This document shows positions 17,003 through 25,923 of a DNA stretch of 64,000 nucleotides, one piece after another (position 1 is the first letter of the stretch; the number at the start of each line of letters is the position of its first letter). Origin of the DNA: Larkinella rosea (GTDB lineage Bacteria; Bacteroidota; Bacteroidia; Cytophagales; Spirosomataceae); NCBI RefSeq assembly GCF_003858635.1, contig NZ_RQJO01000015.1, positions 62,001 to 126,000 on the forward strand, written 5' to 3'. The notes below the pieces were generated by a model. The model searched no databases and had not been told where the DNA came from. It saw only the letters and a list, made by a program, of their open reading frames with translations. The translations under genes and the position numbers were made by a program.

Positions 17003-18619
17003 ATGCGCCTTCTTATCTTCTTCCTTTTTATAGGAAACTACGCTTTCGCGGCCGCCGACAGCGTTGCCATTGACGGCAAAGCGTTTACCAAACACATTCA
17101 GATTCTGGCTTCGGATGCCTTCGAAGGCCGAAAACCGTTCACGGAAGGGGAGAAGAAAACCGTTGCTTACCTGAAAGCCGAATTTCAAAAAGCCGGTTTG
17201 CAGCCGGGGAACGGGAAAAGCTATTTTCAGGACGTTCCAATGGTGAATATTGCCTCAACACCAGCGGGCCCGCTGGTGTTGAAAGGAAAAACCGGTACGG
17301 TTTCGCTGGCAAATCTGACGGATTTTGTGGCTACCTCGCCCCACGTACAGAATCAGGTCAAATTGAACGACTCGGAACTGGTGTTTGTCGGCTATGGCAT
17401 TGTGGCGCCCGAATACAACTGGAACGATTACGCGGGGCTGGATGTGAAGGGTAAAACCGTAGTGGTGATGGTGAACGATCCGGGAATGATCGACAGCACC
17501 TTGTTCAAGGGGAATATCATGACGTATTACGGTCGCTGGACGTATAAATACGAAGAAGCCGCCCGGCAGGGAGCGGCTGGTGTCTTGATCGTCCATGAAT
17601 CGAAAGCCGCCAGTTACGGCTGGTCGGTGATTCGGAGCAGTTTTTCGAAATCAAAAATGCACCTGCAAACGGCCGACAACAATAAATCGCGGGCGGTTTT
17701 GGAAGGCTGGATCACGCAGGATGCGGCCAAAAACCTGTTCAAACTCGCGGGCGTGTCGCCGGAATTGTTCCGGGAAGCGGGCGTTCGGGGATTCAAACCG
17801 GTTAAACTGGGCGTTACGACCTCGCTGGTGATCGACAACCAGATTACCAAATCGACCTCGCAGAATGTGCTGGCGTTACTTCCCGGTACAACGCGCCGGA
17901 ACGAATACATCATTTATACGTCGCACTGGGATCATTTGGGCAAAAGCGAAGCCATCAAAGGCGATTCGATTTACAACGGTGCGTCCGACAATGCATCGGG
18001 AACGGCGGCTTTGCTGGAAATGGCGGAAGTTTTTGCCAAACTGAAAAAGAAACCGGCACGCTCCATTCTGTTTCTGGCCGTCACGGCGGAGGAGCAGGGG
18101 CTTTTGGGGAGTGAATACTACGCGACGCACCCGGTTTTTCCGCTCGACAAAACCGTTGCCAACATCAACATGGACGCATTTATTCCGCTGGGCCGCACGA
18201 AAGACGTGGTGCTGGTCGGGAAAGGGCAGTCGGATCTGGAAGATTATGCCGCAGCTATTGCGTCCAGACAGGGCCGCACGATTCGGGGCGATTTCAATCC
18301 GTCGGCGGGGAGTTATTTCCGGTCCGATCACTTCAATTTTGCCAAAGTGGGTGTTCCGGCGCTGTACCTCAAAACCGGGGTTAATTCCGTTAAAAACGGC
18401 GAAGCCTGGGGCAAAGCCCAACTCGAAGATCACAACCTAAACCGCTACCACGCACCGTCGGACGAATATTCGTCATCGTGGGATCTGTCCGGTATCATCG
18501 AAGACATGAATCTGTTGTTCGCGGTGGGGTATCAGCTGAGCAACGAATCCACCTTTCCCGGCTGGAAAACCGGTTCTGAGTTTAAGGCGATTCGGGAAAA
18601 GGGAGTCGGCAAGAAATGA
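17003..18619 (+). CDS. M28-family zinc aminopeptidase with PA domain, exported
   Basis: The 538-residue protein starts MRLLIFFLFIGNYAFAAAD, a signal peptide. A protease-associated domain occupies about 130-260 (ELVFVGYGIVAPEYNWNDYAG). The M28 catalytic domain contains the zinc ligands HWDHLG (H308), the ASDNASGTAALLEMA segment with the bridging Asp, and VTAEEQGLLGSEYY with the catalytic Glu pair; later RSDHFNFAKVGVPAL gives the final His. The family removes N-terminal residues from peptides in the periplasm or outside the cell. The gene lies directly behind a repeat hairpin and is monocistronic. Confidence 0.92.
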   Translation: MRLLIFFLFIGNYAFAAADSVAIDGKAFTKHIQILASDAFEGRKPFTEGEKKTVAYLKAEFQKAGLQPGNGKSYFQDVPMVNIASTPAGPLVLKGKTGTVSLANLTDFVATSPHVQNQVKLNDSELVFVGYGIVAPEYNWNDYAGLDVKGKTVVVMVNDPGMIDSTLFKGNIMTYYGRWTYKYEEAARQGAAGVLIVHESKAASYGWSVIRSSFSKSKMHLQTADNNKSRAVLEGWITQDAAKNLFKLAGVSPELFREAGVRGFKPVKLGVTTSLVIDNQITKSTSQNVLALLPGTTRRNEYIIYTSHWDHLGKSEAIKGDSIYNGASDNASGTAALLEMAEVFAKLKKKPARSILFLAVTAEEQGLLGSEYYATHPVFPLDKTVANINMDAFIPLGRTKDVVLVGKGQSDLEDYAAAIASRQGRTIRGDFNPSAGSYFRSDHFNFAKVGVPALYLKTGVNSVKNGEAWGKAQLEDHNLNRYHAPSDEYSSSWDLSGIIEDMNLLFAVGYQLSNESTFPGWKTGSEFKAIREKGVGKK

Positions 18620-18622
18620 GCA

Positions 18623-18658
18623 GGTCCTGCATGACATTATTTCAAGTCATACAGGACC
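18623..18658 (+). terminator. Hairpin after the M28 peptidase gene, possible terminator
   Basis: ggtcctg (18623-18629) pairs with caggacc (18652-18658) and the inner part catgac/gtcat continues the stem. No T run follows, so intrinsic termination is uncertain. Confidence 0.5.
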
Positions 18659-18718
18659 CTGATCGGTAGGTACAGATTGTTGGGTTACACTAATTTTTGA
18701 AGATTAAAATTTGAGCGG

Positions 18719-19144
18719 CTAAATGTCGGTGGCCCCTAGTTTTTTTACAAATCGACGCAATGTATGCTGACTGACGGGCGTGGGAATTCGCTTATTAACG
18801 TGTTCCAAAACCTGGTAATAATTCCCGGAGTACATCTGAAAAGCCTGTTTTACCTCCTTTACATGGTCCCGGCTCAATAAACTCAATTTGGGTTTCAGGC
18901 CACGACCCGGTTTATCCATAAGTGCTTCAAGACCTCCTTCGTTCCAGCGGTTCATCCAGTTGTAAATACTGCGCCGATCCACATTGAACATTTGCATAAG
19001 ATCATTGACCAGCATACCCTGGAAACTGTAGAGAATACACTGGCATCGCCGTCTAAGTGCCTCATTTTTACTGGTATTAATTACATGGCGAAGCTCCTGC
19101 ATTTCTTCAGGTGTTAGTGTTTTAATATTTCTCATCGTTTTCAA
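18719..19144 (-). CDS. Helix-turn-helix protein resembling the N-terminal half of an IS630-type transposase
   Basis: The 141-residue product matches the IS630 N-terminal DNA-binding region: TPEEMQELRHVINTSKNEAL, RRRCQCILYSFQGM, VNDLMQMFNVDRRSIYNWMNRW and LEALMDKPGRGLKPKL, finishing with a second winged-helix segment (VSQHTLRRFVKKLG). A complete element would continue with a DDE domain; here the frame stops and no DDE motif is found in the flank. Some Bacteroidota elements place the two halves in separate frames, but no second frame is visible here, so this is most likely a remnant. Flanking inverted repeats were not recognised. Confidence 0.7.
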   Translation of the reverse strand: MKTMRNIKTLTPEEMQELRHVINTSKNEALRRRCQCILYSFQGMLVNDLMQMFNVDRRSIYNWMNRWNEGGLEALMDKPGRGLKPKLSLLSRDHVKEVKQAFQMYSGNYYQVLEHVNKRIPTPVSQHTLRRFVKKLGATDI

Positions 19145-19782
19145 ATTTGGGCAACCAGACTACGGATAAGGGATACGATAAATTCAGATTTATAAATCTG
19201 ATTCCTTAGCATAATCGTTTGCTGTACACGTTTCGGTTACAAAGATACTAGTGCAAAATAAGGTGATAAACAGTACGTTACAACTAACCGTTAGTTTTTA
19301 TCGGAAAGATTATATCCTGGTAAAAATGAAAGTCTTTATACTTATTTAGAATGAATTGAAGCAACAGGGGCGTTTTTATAAAATTTTAATAATGCATTAT
19401 TTTTTATTTAAAAAACTGAAAAGTGATTTAACTATTACAAGATTGAGCTTCGGTTATTAGATTATTCGTGTATATAGTTGGTTACTTAAATACTAATAGA
19501 AATGATCATAAATGAGTTCTTTTTTAATAAGCGTTTCCATACCAAATAATCACTTCTAAAAATAATCCCAAAAAACCGTTTAGATAGGTAACAAAATCGG
19601 ATTCTCCCTGGATTATGCTCTATTGCAACGAATTAAATACGCATCCCGTCCAATAAACCGGGGTGGTGTTGAAACCAATTCGGGAGAAAGAGGTTGAAAA
19701 GAACGAATGGCCTTATATTCGTAGGCCAATTGGTTACGGTTAAATGACCTGCTTTTAACGACCTAATTTATTCATCCATTTT
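19145..19782. other. AT-rich intergenic region, no gene seen
   Basis: About 640 bp between the IS630 remnant and the alcohol dehydrogenase gene. It is noticeably AT-richer than the neighbouring core genes. No open frame with family features, RNA gene or repeat was recognised; it may be the eroded rest of the element to its left. Confidence 0.4.
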
Positions 19783-20826
19783 ATGATTGCAGCGAAAGGC
19801 TACGCGGCACAGGATGCCCATTCAAATTTAGCGCCGTTTCAGTTCGAACGGCGGGAGGTTAAACCGCATGATGTTCAGTTCGACATTCTCTATTGCGGAG
19901 TTTGTCACTCGGATTTGCACCAGATTCGCGACGAATGGGGCGGGTCGATTTTTCCGATGGTGCCAGGCCACGAAATTGTGGGGCGGGTGACACGGGTCGG
20001 CTCCCACGTGACCAAATTCAACGTAGGCGATCTGGCCGGGGTGGGTTGTATGGTCGATTCGTGCCGCCAGTGCGAAAACTGCCGGGAAGGCCTGGAGCAA
20101 TATTGCCTGAACGGGAATTCGCAAACCTACAACGGCCGGGAGCAGGACGGTAAAACGCCCACCTACGGCGGTTATTCCAACCTGATTGTGGTTCACGAGG
20201 ATTTTGCGCTGCACATTTCCGAAACGCTGGATCTGGCCGCCGTGGCTCCGTTGCTGTGCGCCGGAATCACGACGTATTCGCCCCTGCGGCATTGGAAAGT
20301 GGGTAAAGGCCATAAAGTTGCCGTGTTGGGCCTGGGCGGTTTGGGACACATGGCGGTCAAATTTGCCGTTGCGTTCGGGGCCGAAGTAACCATGCTGAGC
20401 ACGTCGCCCTCCAAGGAAGAGGACGCCAAACGGCTGGGTGCTCATCACTTTGTGCTGACCAGCGACCGCGATCAGGTTAGAGCAGTCAAAGGCTCTTTCG
20501 ATTTTATCATCGACACGGTTTCGGCTCCGCACGATTACAATCTGTACCTGTCGTTACTCAGAACCAACGGCGTACACATTTGCGTGGGTGCGCCCCCAAC
20601 GCCGGCCGAAATCCGGGGTTTCAGCCTGATTGGTGGCCGGAAGAGTATTGCCGGTTCGGGAATCGGCGGGATTCCCGAAACCCAGGAAATGCTGGATTTC
20701 TGCGCCGAACACCACATCGTTTCGGACATTGAATTGATTGATATCAAAGACATTCACACGGCGTACGATCGGATGCTGCAAGGCGATGTCCGTTACCGGT
20801 TTGTCATTGATATGAAGTCGTTGTAA
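19783..20826 (+). CDS. Zinc-dependent NAD(P) alcohol dehydrogenase (YahK/cinnamyl-alcohol type)
   Basis: The 347-residue medium-chain dehydrogenase has catalytic zinc ligands C41 (GVCHSDLH) and H63-E64 (VPGHEIVGRV), and structural zinc cysteines in SCRQCENCREGLEQYC. The Rossmann motif is GLGGLGHMAVKFA. This arrangement and the GYAAQDAHSNLAPF start fit the YahK/CAD subgroup, which reduces a wide range of aldehydes with NADPH. The physiological substrate is unknown. The ATG follows a short leader; a strong terminator lies 4 bp past the stop, so the gene is transcribed alone. Confidence 0.92.
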   Translation: MIAAKGYAAQDAHSNLAPFQFERREVKPHDVQFDILYCGVCHSDLHQIRDEWGGSIFPMVPGHEIVGRVTRVGSHVTKFNVGDLAGVGCMVDSCRQCENCREGLEQYCLNGNSQTYNGREQDGKTPTYGGYSNLIVVHEDFALHISETLDLAAVAPLLCAGITTYSPLRHWKVGKGHKVAVLGLGGLGHMAVKFAVAFGAEVTMLSTSPSKEEDAKRLGAHHFVLTSDRDQVRAVKGSFDFIIDTVSAPHDYNLYLSLLRTNGVHICVGAPPTPAEIRGFSLIGGRKSIAGSGIGGIPETQEMLDFCAEHHIVSDIELIDIKDIHTAYDRMLQGDVRYRFVIDMKSL

Positions 20827-20829
20827 CTG

Positions 20830-20866
20830 AAAAACCGTCAATCGTTCCGGTTGATTGACGGTTTTT
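20830..20866. terminator. Rho-independent terminator (works for both flanking genes)
   Basis: aaaaaccgtcaatc and gattgacggttttt form a 14-bp stem around a 9-nt loop. It separates the dehydrogenase gene from the convergent lipoprotein gene that ends at 20881. Confidence 0.9.
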
Positions 20867-20880
20867 CTTTCGTTCCCGTT

Positions 20881-21597
20881 CTATTTGGTTGGCAGTTTTT
20901 GCAATTTTTGGAGTGTTTCGGGGAGTAGTTTGCCAGTTTCGGTCACTTCCCAAACGCCTTCCTGAACGACGTGTTGCTGTTGGTAGTACGTCAATTCATC
21001 GGCGGTTTCGCCGTGGTTGATTTTCTTGTCGGACACCAACTGAAAAAGGCTGTTCATGCTCGCCAGATCCAGAATAATCGGTTGCGGGTCGTAGCTATCG
21101 CCGTGAGACGCTTCGTGCCGATCGGAATTTAGGCAATACGTCCCCAGCCGAACGCGGGTGGTGGCTTTTGCGGGAAGTTCAAACTGTACCGGTTTGACTT
21201 CCAGCCCATTCTGCACCGTTAAATCATCCGAAATCCAGACCAATCCTGCCGGGAATTCGACCTTAATGGGGTTCGCCGTGCCGTTGGCCAAATCGAGGCA
21301 AAACCGGACAAGTTCGCCACTGCCCAGCATTTTTGAAAGGCTCAGATCTTCCTGCCGCATCGTCGGCCGACCGACGACCGTTACGCCCGGAGGAAAGGAA
21401 AAAAGCTTGCCACCCGGTTTTTGTTTGGACGTTCCCAAACCGGGCGCGGCCGATTTGGCCGGTACCGTCGGATCCGTTTGCGTTGGAGTTTTGCCCGGAT
21501 CGCCCGGTTGGGATTGCGGCAGTGGTTCCGGGTTAGCCGATTTACAGGCACTCAGAAACAGGCACAAACCCAAAAAATAAATAAAAAATGATTTCAT
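20881..21597 (-). CDS. Lipoprotein of unknown function
   Basis: The 238-residue product has the lipobox LFLSAC (Cys near residue 18) after a short hydrophobic start, then a Pro/Gln/Thr-rich linker to about residue 60. The globular part from about 65 has an IgG-like beta-sandwich feel (LVRFCLDLANGTANPIKVEF, PAGLVWISDDLTVQNG) with two cysteines (RFCLDL and GTYCLNS) that could form a disulfide. No family was recognised. It is convergent with the alcohol dehydrogenase and stands alone. Confidence 0.75.
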   Translation of the reverse strand: MKSFFIYFLGLCLFLSACKSANPEPLPQSQPGDPGKTPTQTDPTVPAKSAAPGLGTSKQKPGGKLFSFPPGVTVVGRPTMRQEDLSLSKMLGSGELVRFCLDLANGTANPIKVEFPAGLVWISDDLTVQNGLEVKPVQFELPAKATTRVRLGTYCLNSDRHEASHGDSYDPQPIILDLASMNSLFQLVSDKKINHGETADELTYYQQQHVVQEGVWEVTETGKLLPETLQKLQKLPTK

Positions 21598-21735
21598 GTC
21601 AGGTGTTCATCAGAGTTGTTGCCCAAAATTGGCGGACAATACCCCGTAAACCATGCCTAACCTGACTGAATTGACCAAAACCCGTAGTCAACGGGTACTG
21701 AAACTGATTAAATTGAAAATCGCTACTCCGGCGTT

Positions 21736-22242
21736 TTAAAGCAGAAATACGAGTTGACCCAGGTGATAGCTCTGGTGGTTGGTTCGGTTGATGAGCACGT
21801 TGAGTTTATTCCGGATCGGATCTCTGGCGAAATCTTCGTCGGTCACGGCGGTGTGTTTGGCAAACCAGTCTTCGGGTTGTAATGCCTCAATATGTTGGCT
21901 GAGCGTTGCATTCAACGTATGCCAGTAACTCCTCAATTCACTGACCGTAGGAAATTCAATCCCGGATTTGTCGGGTGTCGTGATAAAACCGGTCGCTAAT
22001 TGCGGGTATAGTTTGTCTCCAAAACCGAGGAGCGGCAGCATTCCGTCGTTTACCGCAATCAAATGGCCCAGCAGATAAATACCCCGGTTTCGGCCCGGTG
22101 CCACTTCCGCTAATAGCGCTTCATCGGAAAGTTTATCGAGGAGGGTAGTAATGCGTTTGGTCTGCGTATCCCAGGCCGCAATGGCCATTTTAACAAATAC
22201 TTCTTCGGACGGAATCGCAGGCGTTTTCAATTGATTTTCCAT
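21736..22242 (-). CDS. DinB-family four-helix metal-binding protein
   Basis: The 168-residue protein has the DinB/YfiT-like layout with three metal-ligand histidines in expected places: the GHLIAVNDGMLPLLG helix near residue 59, and NRTNHQSYHLGQLVFLL at the C-terminus. DinB proteins bind a divalent metal; some act as bacillithiol or mycothiol transferases, while most are uncharacterised. The shorter final helix is at the normal end of the family. It is a single gene on the minus strand. Confidence 0.85.
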   Translation of the reverse strand: MENQLKTPAIPSEEVFVKMAIAAWDTQTKRITTLLDKLSDEALLAEVAPGRNRGIYLLGHLIAVNDGMLPLLGFGDKLYPQLATGFITTPDKSGIEFPTVSELRSYWHTLNATLSQHIEALQPEDWFAKHTAVTDEDFARDPIRNKLNVLINRTNHQSYHLGQLVFLL

Positions 22243-22519
22243 AGTAAATTTCGTTTAAAACCGGGGTTGTAAACAGGTGAAGTAATTTTAAGCAGCGGAA
22301 GTTCCGTTCATCCACAAACGAACGTATTCTGGAAAATGATTTGCTGGACGCTACTTTTGCCCGGAACAATTCGCTACTTGTATGTAGTTGGTTTGCAAAG
22401 GATTATGCCGGGTATCGCATTGGTAGGGCTGTTGACCGTAAATGTTTAGAATACCGAGTTGGCGATTAGCTTCTTTTGCATTCCTGCATTTTGTTATTTG
22501 CGATTTAAACTGGTATAAA

Positions 22520-23872
22520 ATGACCGTACAACAAGCATTGGCAAAGCTGGGCCAGCTGAATGCGCAGAAAGTAAAGCTGGCTGTGACCGACATTGATGGC
22601 ATCCTGCGGGGCAAAGTGGTCAGCTTTGAAAAATTTGCCTCCATTGCCGAAAAAGGGTTTGGCTTTTGTGATGTGGTATTTGGCTGGGATAGCGGTGATA
22701 CCGCTTACGATAATGCCACCTACACCGGCTGGCATACCGGCTACCCCGATGCACAGGCCAAAATAGACCTTACGACCTTCCGGCAAATTCCCTGGGAGCA
22801 GGATATGCCTTTTTTCCTCGCCGGTTTCAGCGATGAAAAAGGCGCCGATCTGCCCGTTTGTCCCCGGAGTTTATTGAAAAAAATAATTGCCGAGGCTGAA
22901 GCTGCCGGTTTTCTGCCTTTTTTTTCCGAAGAGTTTGAATGGTTCAATTTCAAGGCCGACAATGGTGGCGAAAAAGACATGCACGGCCATGTACCGCTGA
23001 CCAGTGGGATGTTTGGCTATTCGGTGCTGAGAGCATCGCAAAACAGCGCTTTCTTCAACGACCTGTTTGATTTGCTGAAAAAGTTTAACGTGCCGCTCGA
23101 AGGCATCCATACCGAAACCGGACCCGGCGTGTACGAAGCCGCCATTACCTACAGCACGGCGCTGGAAGCTGCCGACCGGGCCGTCCTGTTTAAGAGCAGT
23201 GTCAAAGAAATTGGCCACCGGCATGGGGTAATTCCCACTTTTATGGCCAAATACCACGAAAGTCTACCCGGCTGCAGCGGCCACGTACACCAGAGCCTTT
23301 GGGACGCTGAGGGCAAGAAAAACCGGTTTTACGATGCTTCGAAGCCCGATGCCATCAGTGAAACCATGCAGCAATACATAGCCGGACAGCTGCATTGCCT
23401 GCCGTATATCCTGCCCATGGTTGCGCCTACCATCAACAGCTACAAGCGGCTGGTCGAAGGTGCCTGGGCACCAACCACGCTGACCTGGGCGGTGGATAAT
23501 CGCACGGTGGCTTTACGAGCCCTGCCTGGAAGCAGCACTGCTACCCGCCTGGAAACCAGGGTGGTGGGCAGCGATGTAAACCCCTACCTGGCCATTGCGG
23601 CCTGTCTGGCGGCTGGGTTGTACGGTATCAAGAACAAACTGCCGCTCACCGTGGCTGCCACCAAAGGCAATGGTTACACCAATTTGGACAACGGTATTTT
23701 GCCCGGCAATCTGGCGGCTGCTACCAGCGCCATGAAACAGTCGCCCCTTTCCCGGGAATTGTTTGGCGATGAATTTGTCAATCACTTTGTAGCCACCCGG
23801 GAATGGGAATGCCGCCAATACGCCAAAGCCGTTACCGACTGGGAGGTAAAGCGGTATTTTGAAATCATATGA
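22520..23872 (+). CDS. Glutamine-synthetase-family ligase, probable gamma-glutamyl-amine synthetase
   Basis: The 450-residue GS-type enzyme has the N-terminal beta-Grasp (VKLAVTDIDGILRGKVV), the catalytic ESGP-equivalent HTETGPGVYEAAI and the ATP-site ATFM/KYHESLPGCSGHVHQSLWD segment. True glutamine synthetase I has NRxxSxRIP and a regulatory adenylylation Tyr loop; here the corresponding region reads ALRALPGSSTATRLETRV, as in GlnA-like gamma-glutamyl-amine ligases (PuuA, IpuC, GlnA4). ATG at 22520 (MTVQQAL) is preferred over an upstream ATG that adds 26 atypical residues. It opens a four-gene cluster with an amidotransferase-like hydrolase and two dehydrogenases, which indicates amine catabolism rather than nitrogen assimilation. 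Confidence 0.85.
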   Translation: MTVQQALAKLGQLNAQKVKLAVTDIDGILRGKVVSFEKFASIAEKGFGFCDVVFGWDSGDTAYDNATYTGWHTGYPDAQAKIDLTTFRQIPWEQDMPFFLAGFSDEKGADLPVCPRSLLKKIIAEAEAAGFLPFFSEEFEWFNFKADNGGEKDMHGHVPLTSGMFGYSVLRASQNSAFFNDLFDLLKKFNVPLEGIHTETGPGVYEAAITYSTALEAADRAVLFKSSVKEIGHRHGVIPTFMAKYHESLPGCSGHVHQSLWDAEGKKNRFYDASKPDAISETMQQYIAGQLHCLPYILPMVAPTINSYKRLVEGAWAPTTLTWAVDNRTVALRALPGSSTATRLETRVVGSDVNPYLAIAACLAAGLYGIKNKLPLTVAATKGNGYTNLDNGILPGNLAAATSAMKQSPLSRELFGDEFVNHFVATREWECRQYAKAVTDWEVKRYFEII

Positions 23873-23961
23873 GGTCAACGTAAATTTCAATCCAATACTG
23901 GCCTGAACGTAAGTTTCTGTTCAATTTTGCACTCCATCGTTTTCAACTTGTACTACATTCC

Positions 23962-25113
23962 ATGATTGATTTCTCCACCATCCGTCAGTTTAATTTTCCA
24001 ACCGTTATCCGCTTTGGGGCGGGTGTTATCAACGAATTGCCCGACCATCTTCTTTCGCATGGCTTTACAAAACCACTGCTGGTGACCGATCCCACCATTG
24101 CCGGGCTGGATTTTTTCAAAAAAATAGTAGCCTTGCTGGAAACAAAAAACCTATCGGTTGAGGTGTTCAGCGATATTCATAAAAACCCGATCAAGCAGGA
24201 TGTTCTGAAGGGTGGCGACGCCTTTGCTGCGGCCGAACGGGACTGCATTGTGGGCATTGGGGGTGGCGCTGCGCTGGATGTGGCCCGTGCGATTGTGCTG
24301 CGCATTCACCACCGCCGGGATCTGTTTGACTACGACGACCTGATTGGTGGCGATAAATACGTAACCGAAGACGTACCCTACTTTATCACCGTACCGACGA
24401 CCAGCGGTACCGGCAGCGAGGTGGGCCGCAGTGCCATCATTGCCGACGATGTTACCCACCAGAAAAAAATACTGTTTTCGCCGAAATTAATGGCTAAAAT
24501 CGTGTTTGCCGACCCCATGCTGACCATGGAACTGCCGCCTTTTATAACGGCCGCTACCGGTATGGATGCACTGACGCACAATCTCGAAGCCTTTCTGGTC
24601 AACAGCTTTCACCCCATGTGCGATGGCATTGCGCTGGAAGGCATTCGGCTGATCAACGAATCGATCGAAAAGGCAGTACACCGGCCCGATCTGGAAAGCC
24701 GCAGCAAAATGCTGATGGCTTCGATGATGGGGGCGGTGGCTTTTCAGAAAGGGCTGGGCGTGGTCCACTCGCTGGCCCATCCCATGAGCAGTCTGCTGGA
24801 TACCCACCACGGTTTGGCGAATGCCGTAAATCTGCCGTATGGCATGCGCTTTAACAGCAGCGTCAGCAACGACAAATTTGTGAAAATAGCGCACGCCATG
24901 AACCTGAACGACACCCGTGCCGAAGCGGTAGTCAACCATTTGTTCGAGTTGAACAATACGCTGAAACTACCGCTGAAGCTTTCGGACGTAGGCGTAAAGG
25001 CAGAGCACCTTGACACCCTGAGCGAGCTGGCACTGGCCGACTTTTGCCACCCTTCCAACCCCCGCCCCGTCAGCAAAGAAGACTTTAGGGCATTGTATGA
25101 AGAGGCCTTGTAA
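23962..25113 (+). CDS. Iron-containing (type III) alcohol dehydrogenase
   Basis: The 383-residue protein has the NAD-binding GIGGGAALDVARAI, the TVPTTSGTGSEVGRSAII motif and the metal site HSLAHPMSSLLDTHHGLANAVNLP, all diagnostic of the Fe-ADH family. Members interconvert alcohols and aldehydes. It is 89 bp behind the GS-like ligase and 60 bp ahead of the hydrolase on the same strand. In the putrescine (Puu) pathway the second step is an oxidase; replacing it by an alcohol dehydrogenase suggests that the glutamylated substrate carries a hydroxyl group. That substrate is an inference from gene content. Confidence 0.9.
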   Translation: MIDFSTIRQFNFPTVIRFGAGVINELPDHLLSHGFTKPLLVTDPTIAGLDFFKKIVALLETKNLSVEVFSDIHKNPIKQDVLKGGDAFAAAERDCIVGIGGGAALDVARAIVLRIHHRRDLFDYDDLIGGDKYVTEDVPYFITVPTTSGTGSEVGRSAIIADDVTHQKKILFSPKLMAKIVFADPMLTMELPPFITAATGMDALTHNLEAFLVNSFHPMCDGIALEGIRLINESIEKAVHRPDLESRSKMLMASMMGAVAFQKGLGVVHSLAHPMSSLLDTHHGLANAVNLPYGMRFNSSVSNDKFVKIAHAMNLNDTRAEAVVNHLFELNNTLKLPLKLSDVGVKAEHLDTLSELALADFCHPSNPRPVSKEDFRALYEEAL

Positions 25114-25173
25114 AAGCCGCGCAAACAACCCCTCGATAGCCGTAAAACAGCCTCGTGAATACGATCCGCTACC

Positions 25174-25884
25174 ATGAAATTGGCACTTACCTATACCGGA
25201 CATCCGCATAAGCATGTTAATTACTGTACCTGGCTGCAGCAGCACGACCAAACAATCGAAATTGTTACCCTGAGTTCGGAAAACAACAACCTGGATTTGC
25301 TGGATGCATGCAGTGGACTGGTAGTATCAGGTGGAGTCGATATAGCACCAACGGCCTATCATATGGACGCCAATTATGCCGAACGCCCCGAGGTTTTTGA
25401 GCCCGAAAGGGATGCCTTTGAAACCGCTGCCTTTTACCGGGCCCAGCAGCGGCAACTGCCCGTGCTGGGGATTTGCCGGGGGTTGCAGTTGATCAACTGT
25501 ATTTTAGGCGGCACCTTGCGGCAAGACCTTGCTGCCGCCAATGTTATCCACAAGGCCGTGGTGCATCCGCAAACCCACCGGCAATTTGATAAGGTCCACG
25601 GACTACATATTAATCCCGATACGTACCTGCATCAGCTTACCGGCCACGATCGGGCGGTGGTAAACAGTGCACACCACCAATGTGCAGATGTAATTGCCGA
25701 TGAGCTGATGGTTACCTGCTTTTCCGACGATGGTGTACCGGAAGGGCTGGAATGGAAACACAAAACAAACCGGCCATTTTTGCTTTGTGTGCAGTGGCAT
25801 CCCGAGCGGATGTACGAGTTTGACCTGCAACAAGCACCGCTATCGCTGGGGTTACGGGACCTTTTTATTCAACAATGCCAATAG
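25174..25884 (+). CDS. Class I glutamine-amidotransferase-like gamma-glutamyl hydrolase (PuuD type)
   Basis: The 236-residue protein has the nucleophile C101 in VLGICRGLQLIN and the His-Glu pair in VQWHPERM, forming the Cys-His-Glu triad. SGGVDIAP and the GGTLRQDL segment are typical of the peptidase C26/PuuD group, which hydrolyses gamma-glutamyl amides to glutamate. It would release the product of the upstream glutamylation. It lies 60 bp after the Fe-ADH gene and 39 bp before the aldehyde dehydrogenase gene. Confidence 0.87.
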   Translation: MKLALTYTGHPHKHVNYCTWLQQHDQTIEIVTLSSENNNLDLLDACSGLVVSGGVDIAPTAYHMDANYAERPEVFEPERDAFETAAFYRAQQRQLPVLGICRGLQLINCILGGTLRQDLAAANVIHKAVVHPQTHRQFDKVHGLHINPDTYLHQLTGHDRAVVNSAHHQCADVIADELMVTCFSDDGVPEGLEWKHKTNRPFLLCVQWHPERMYEFDLQQAPLSLGLRDLFIQQCQ

Positions 25885-25923
25885 GGAGAAAAGTACTCAT
25901 TCACAATTCATTCATACAAAGAA

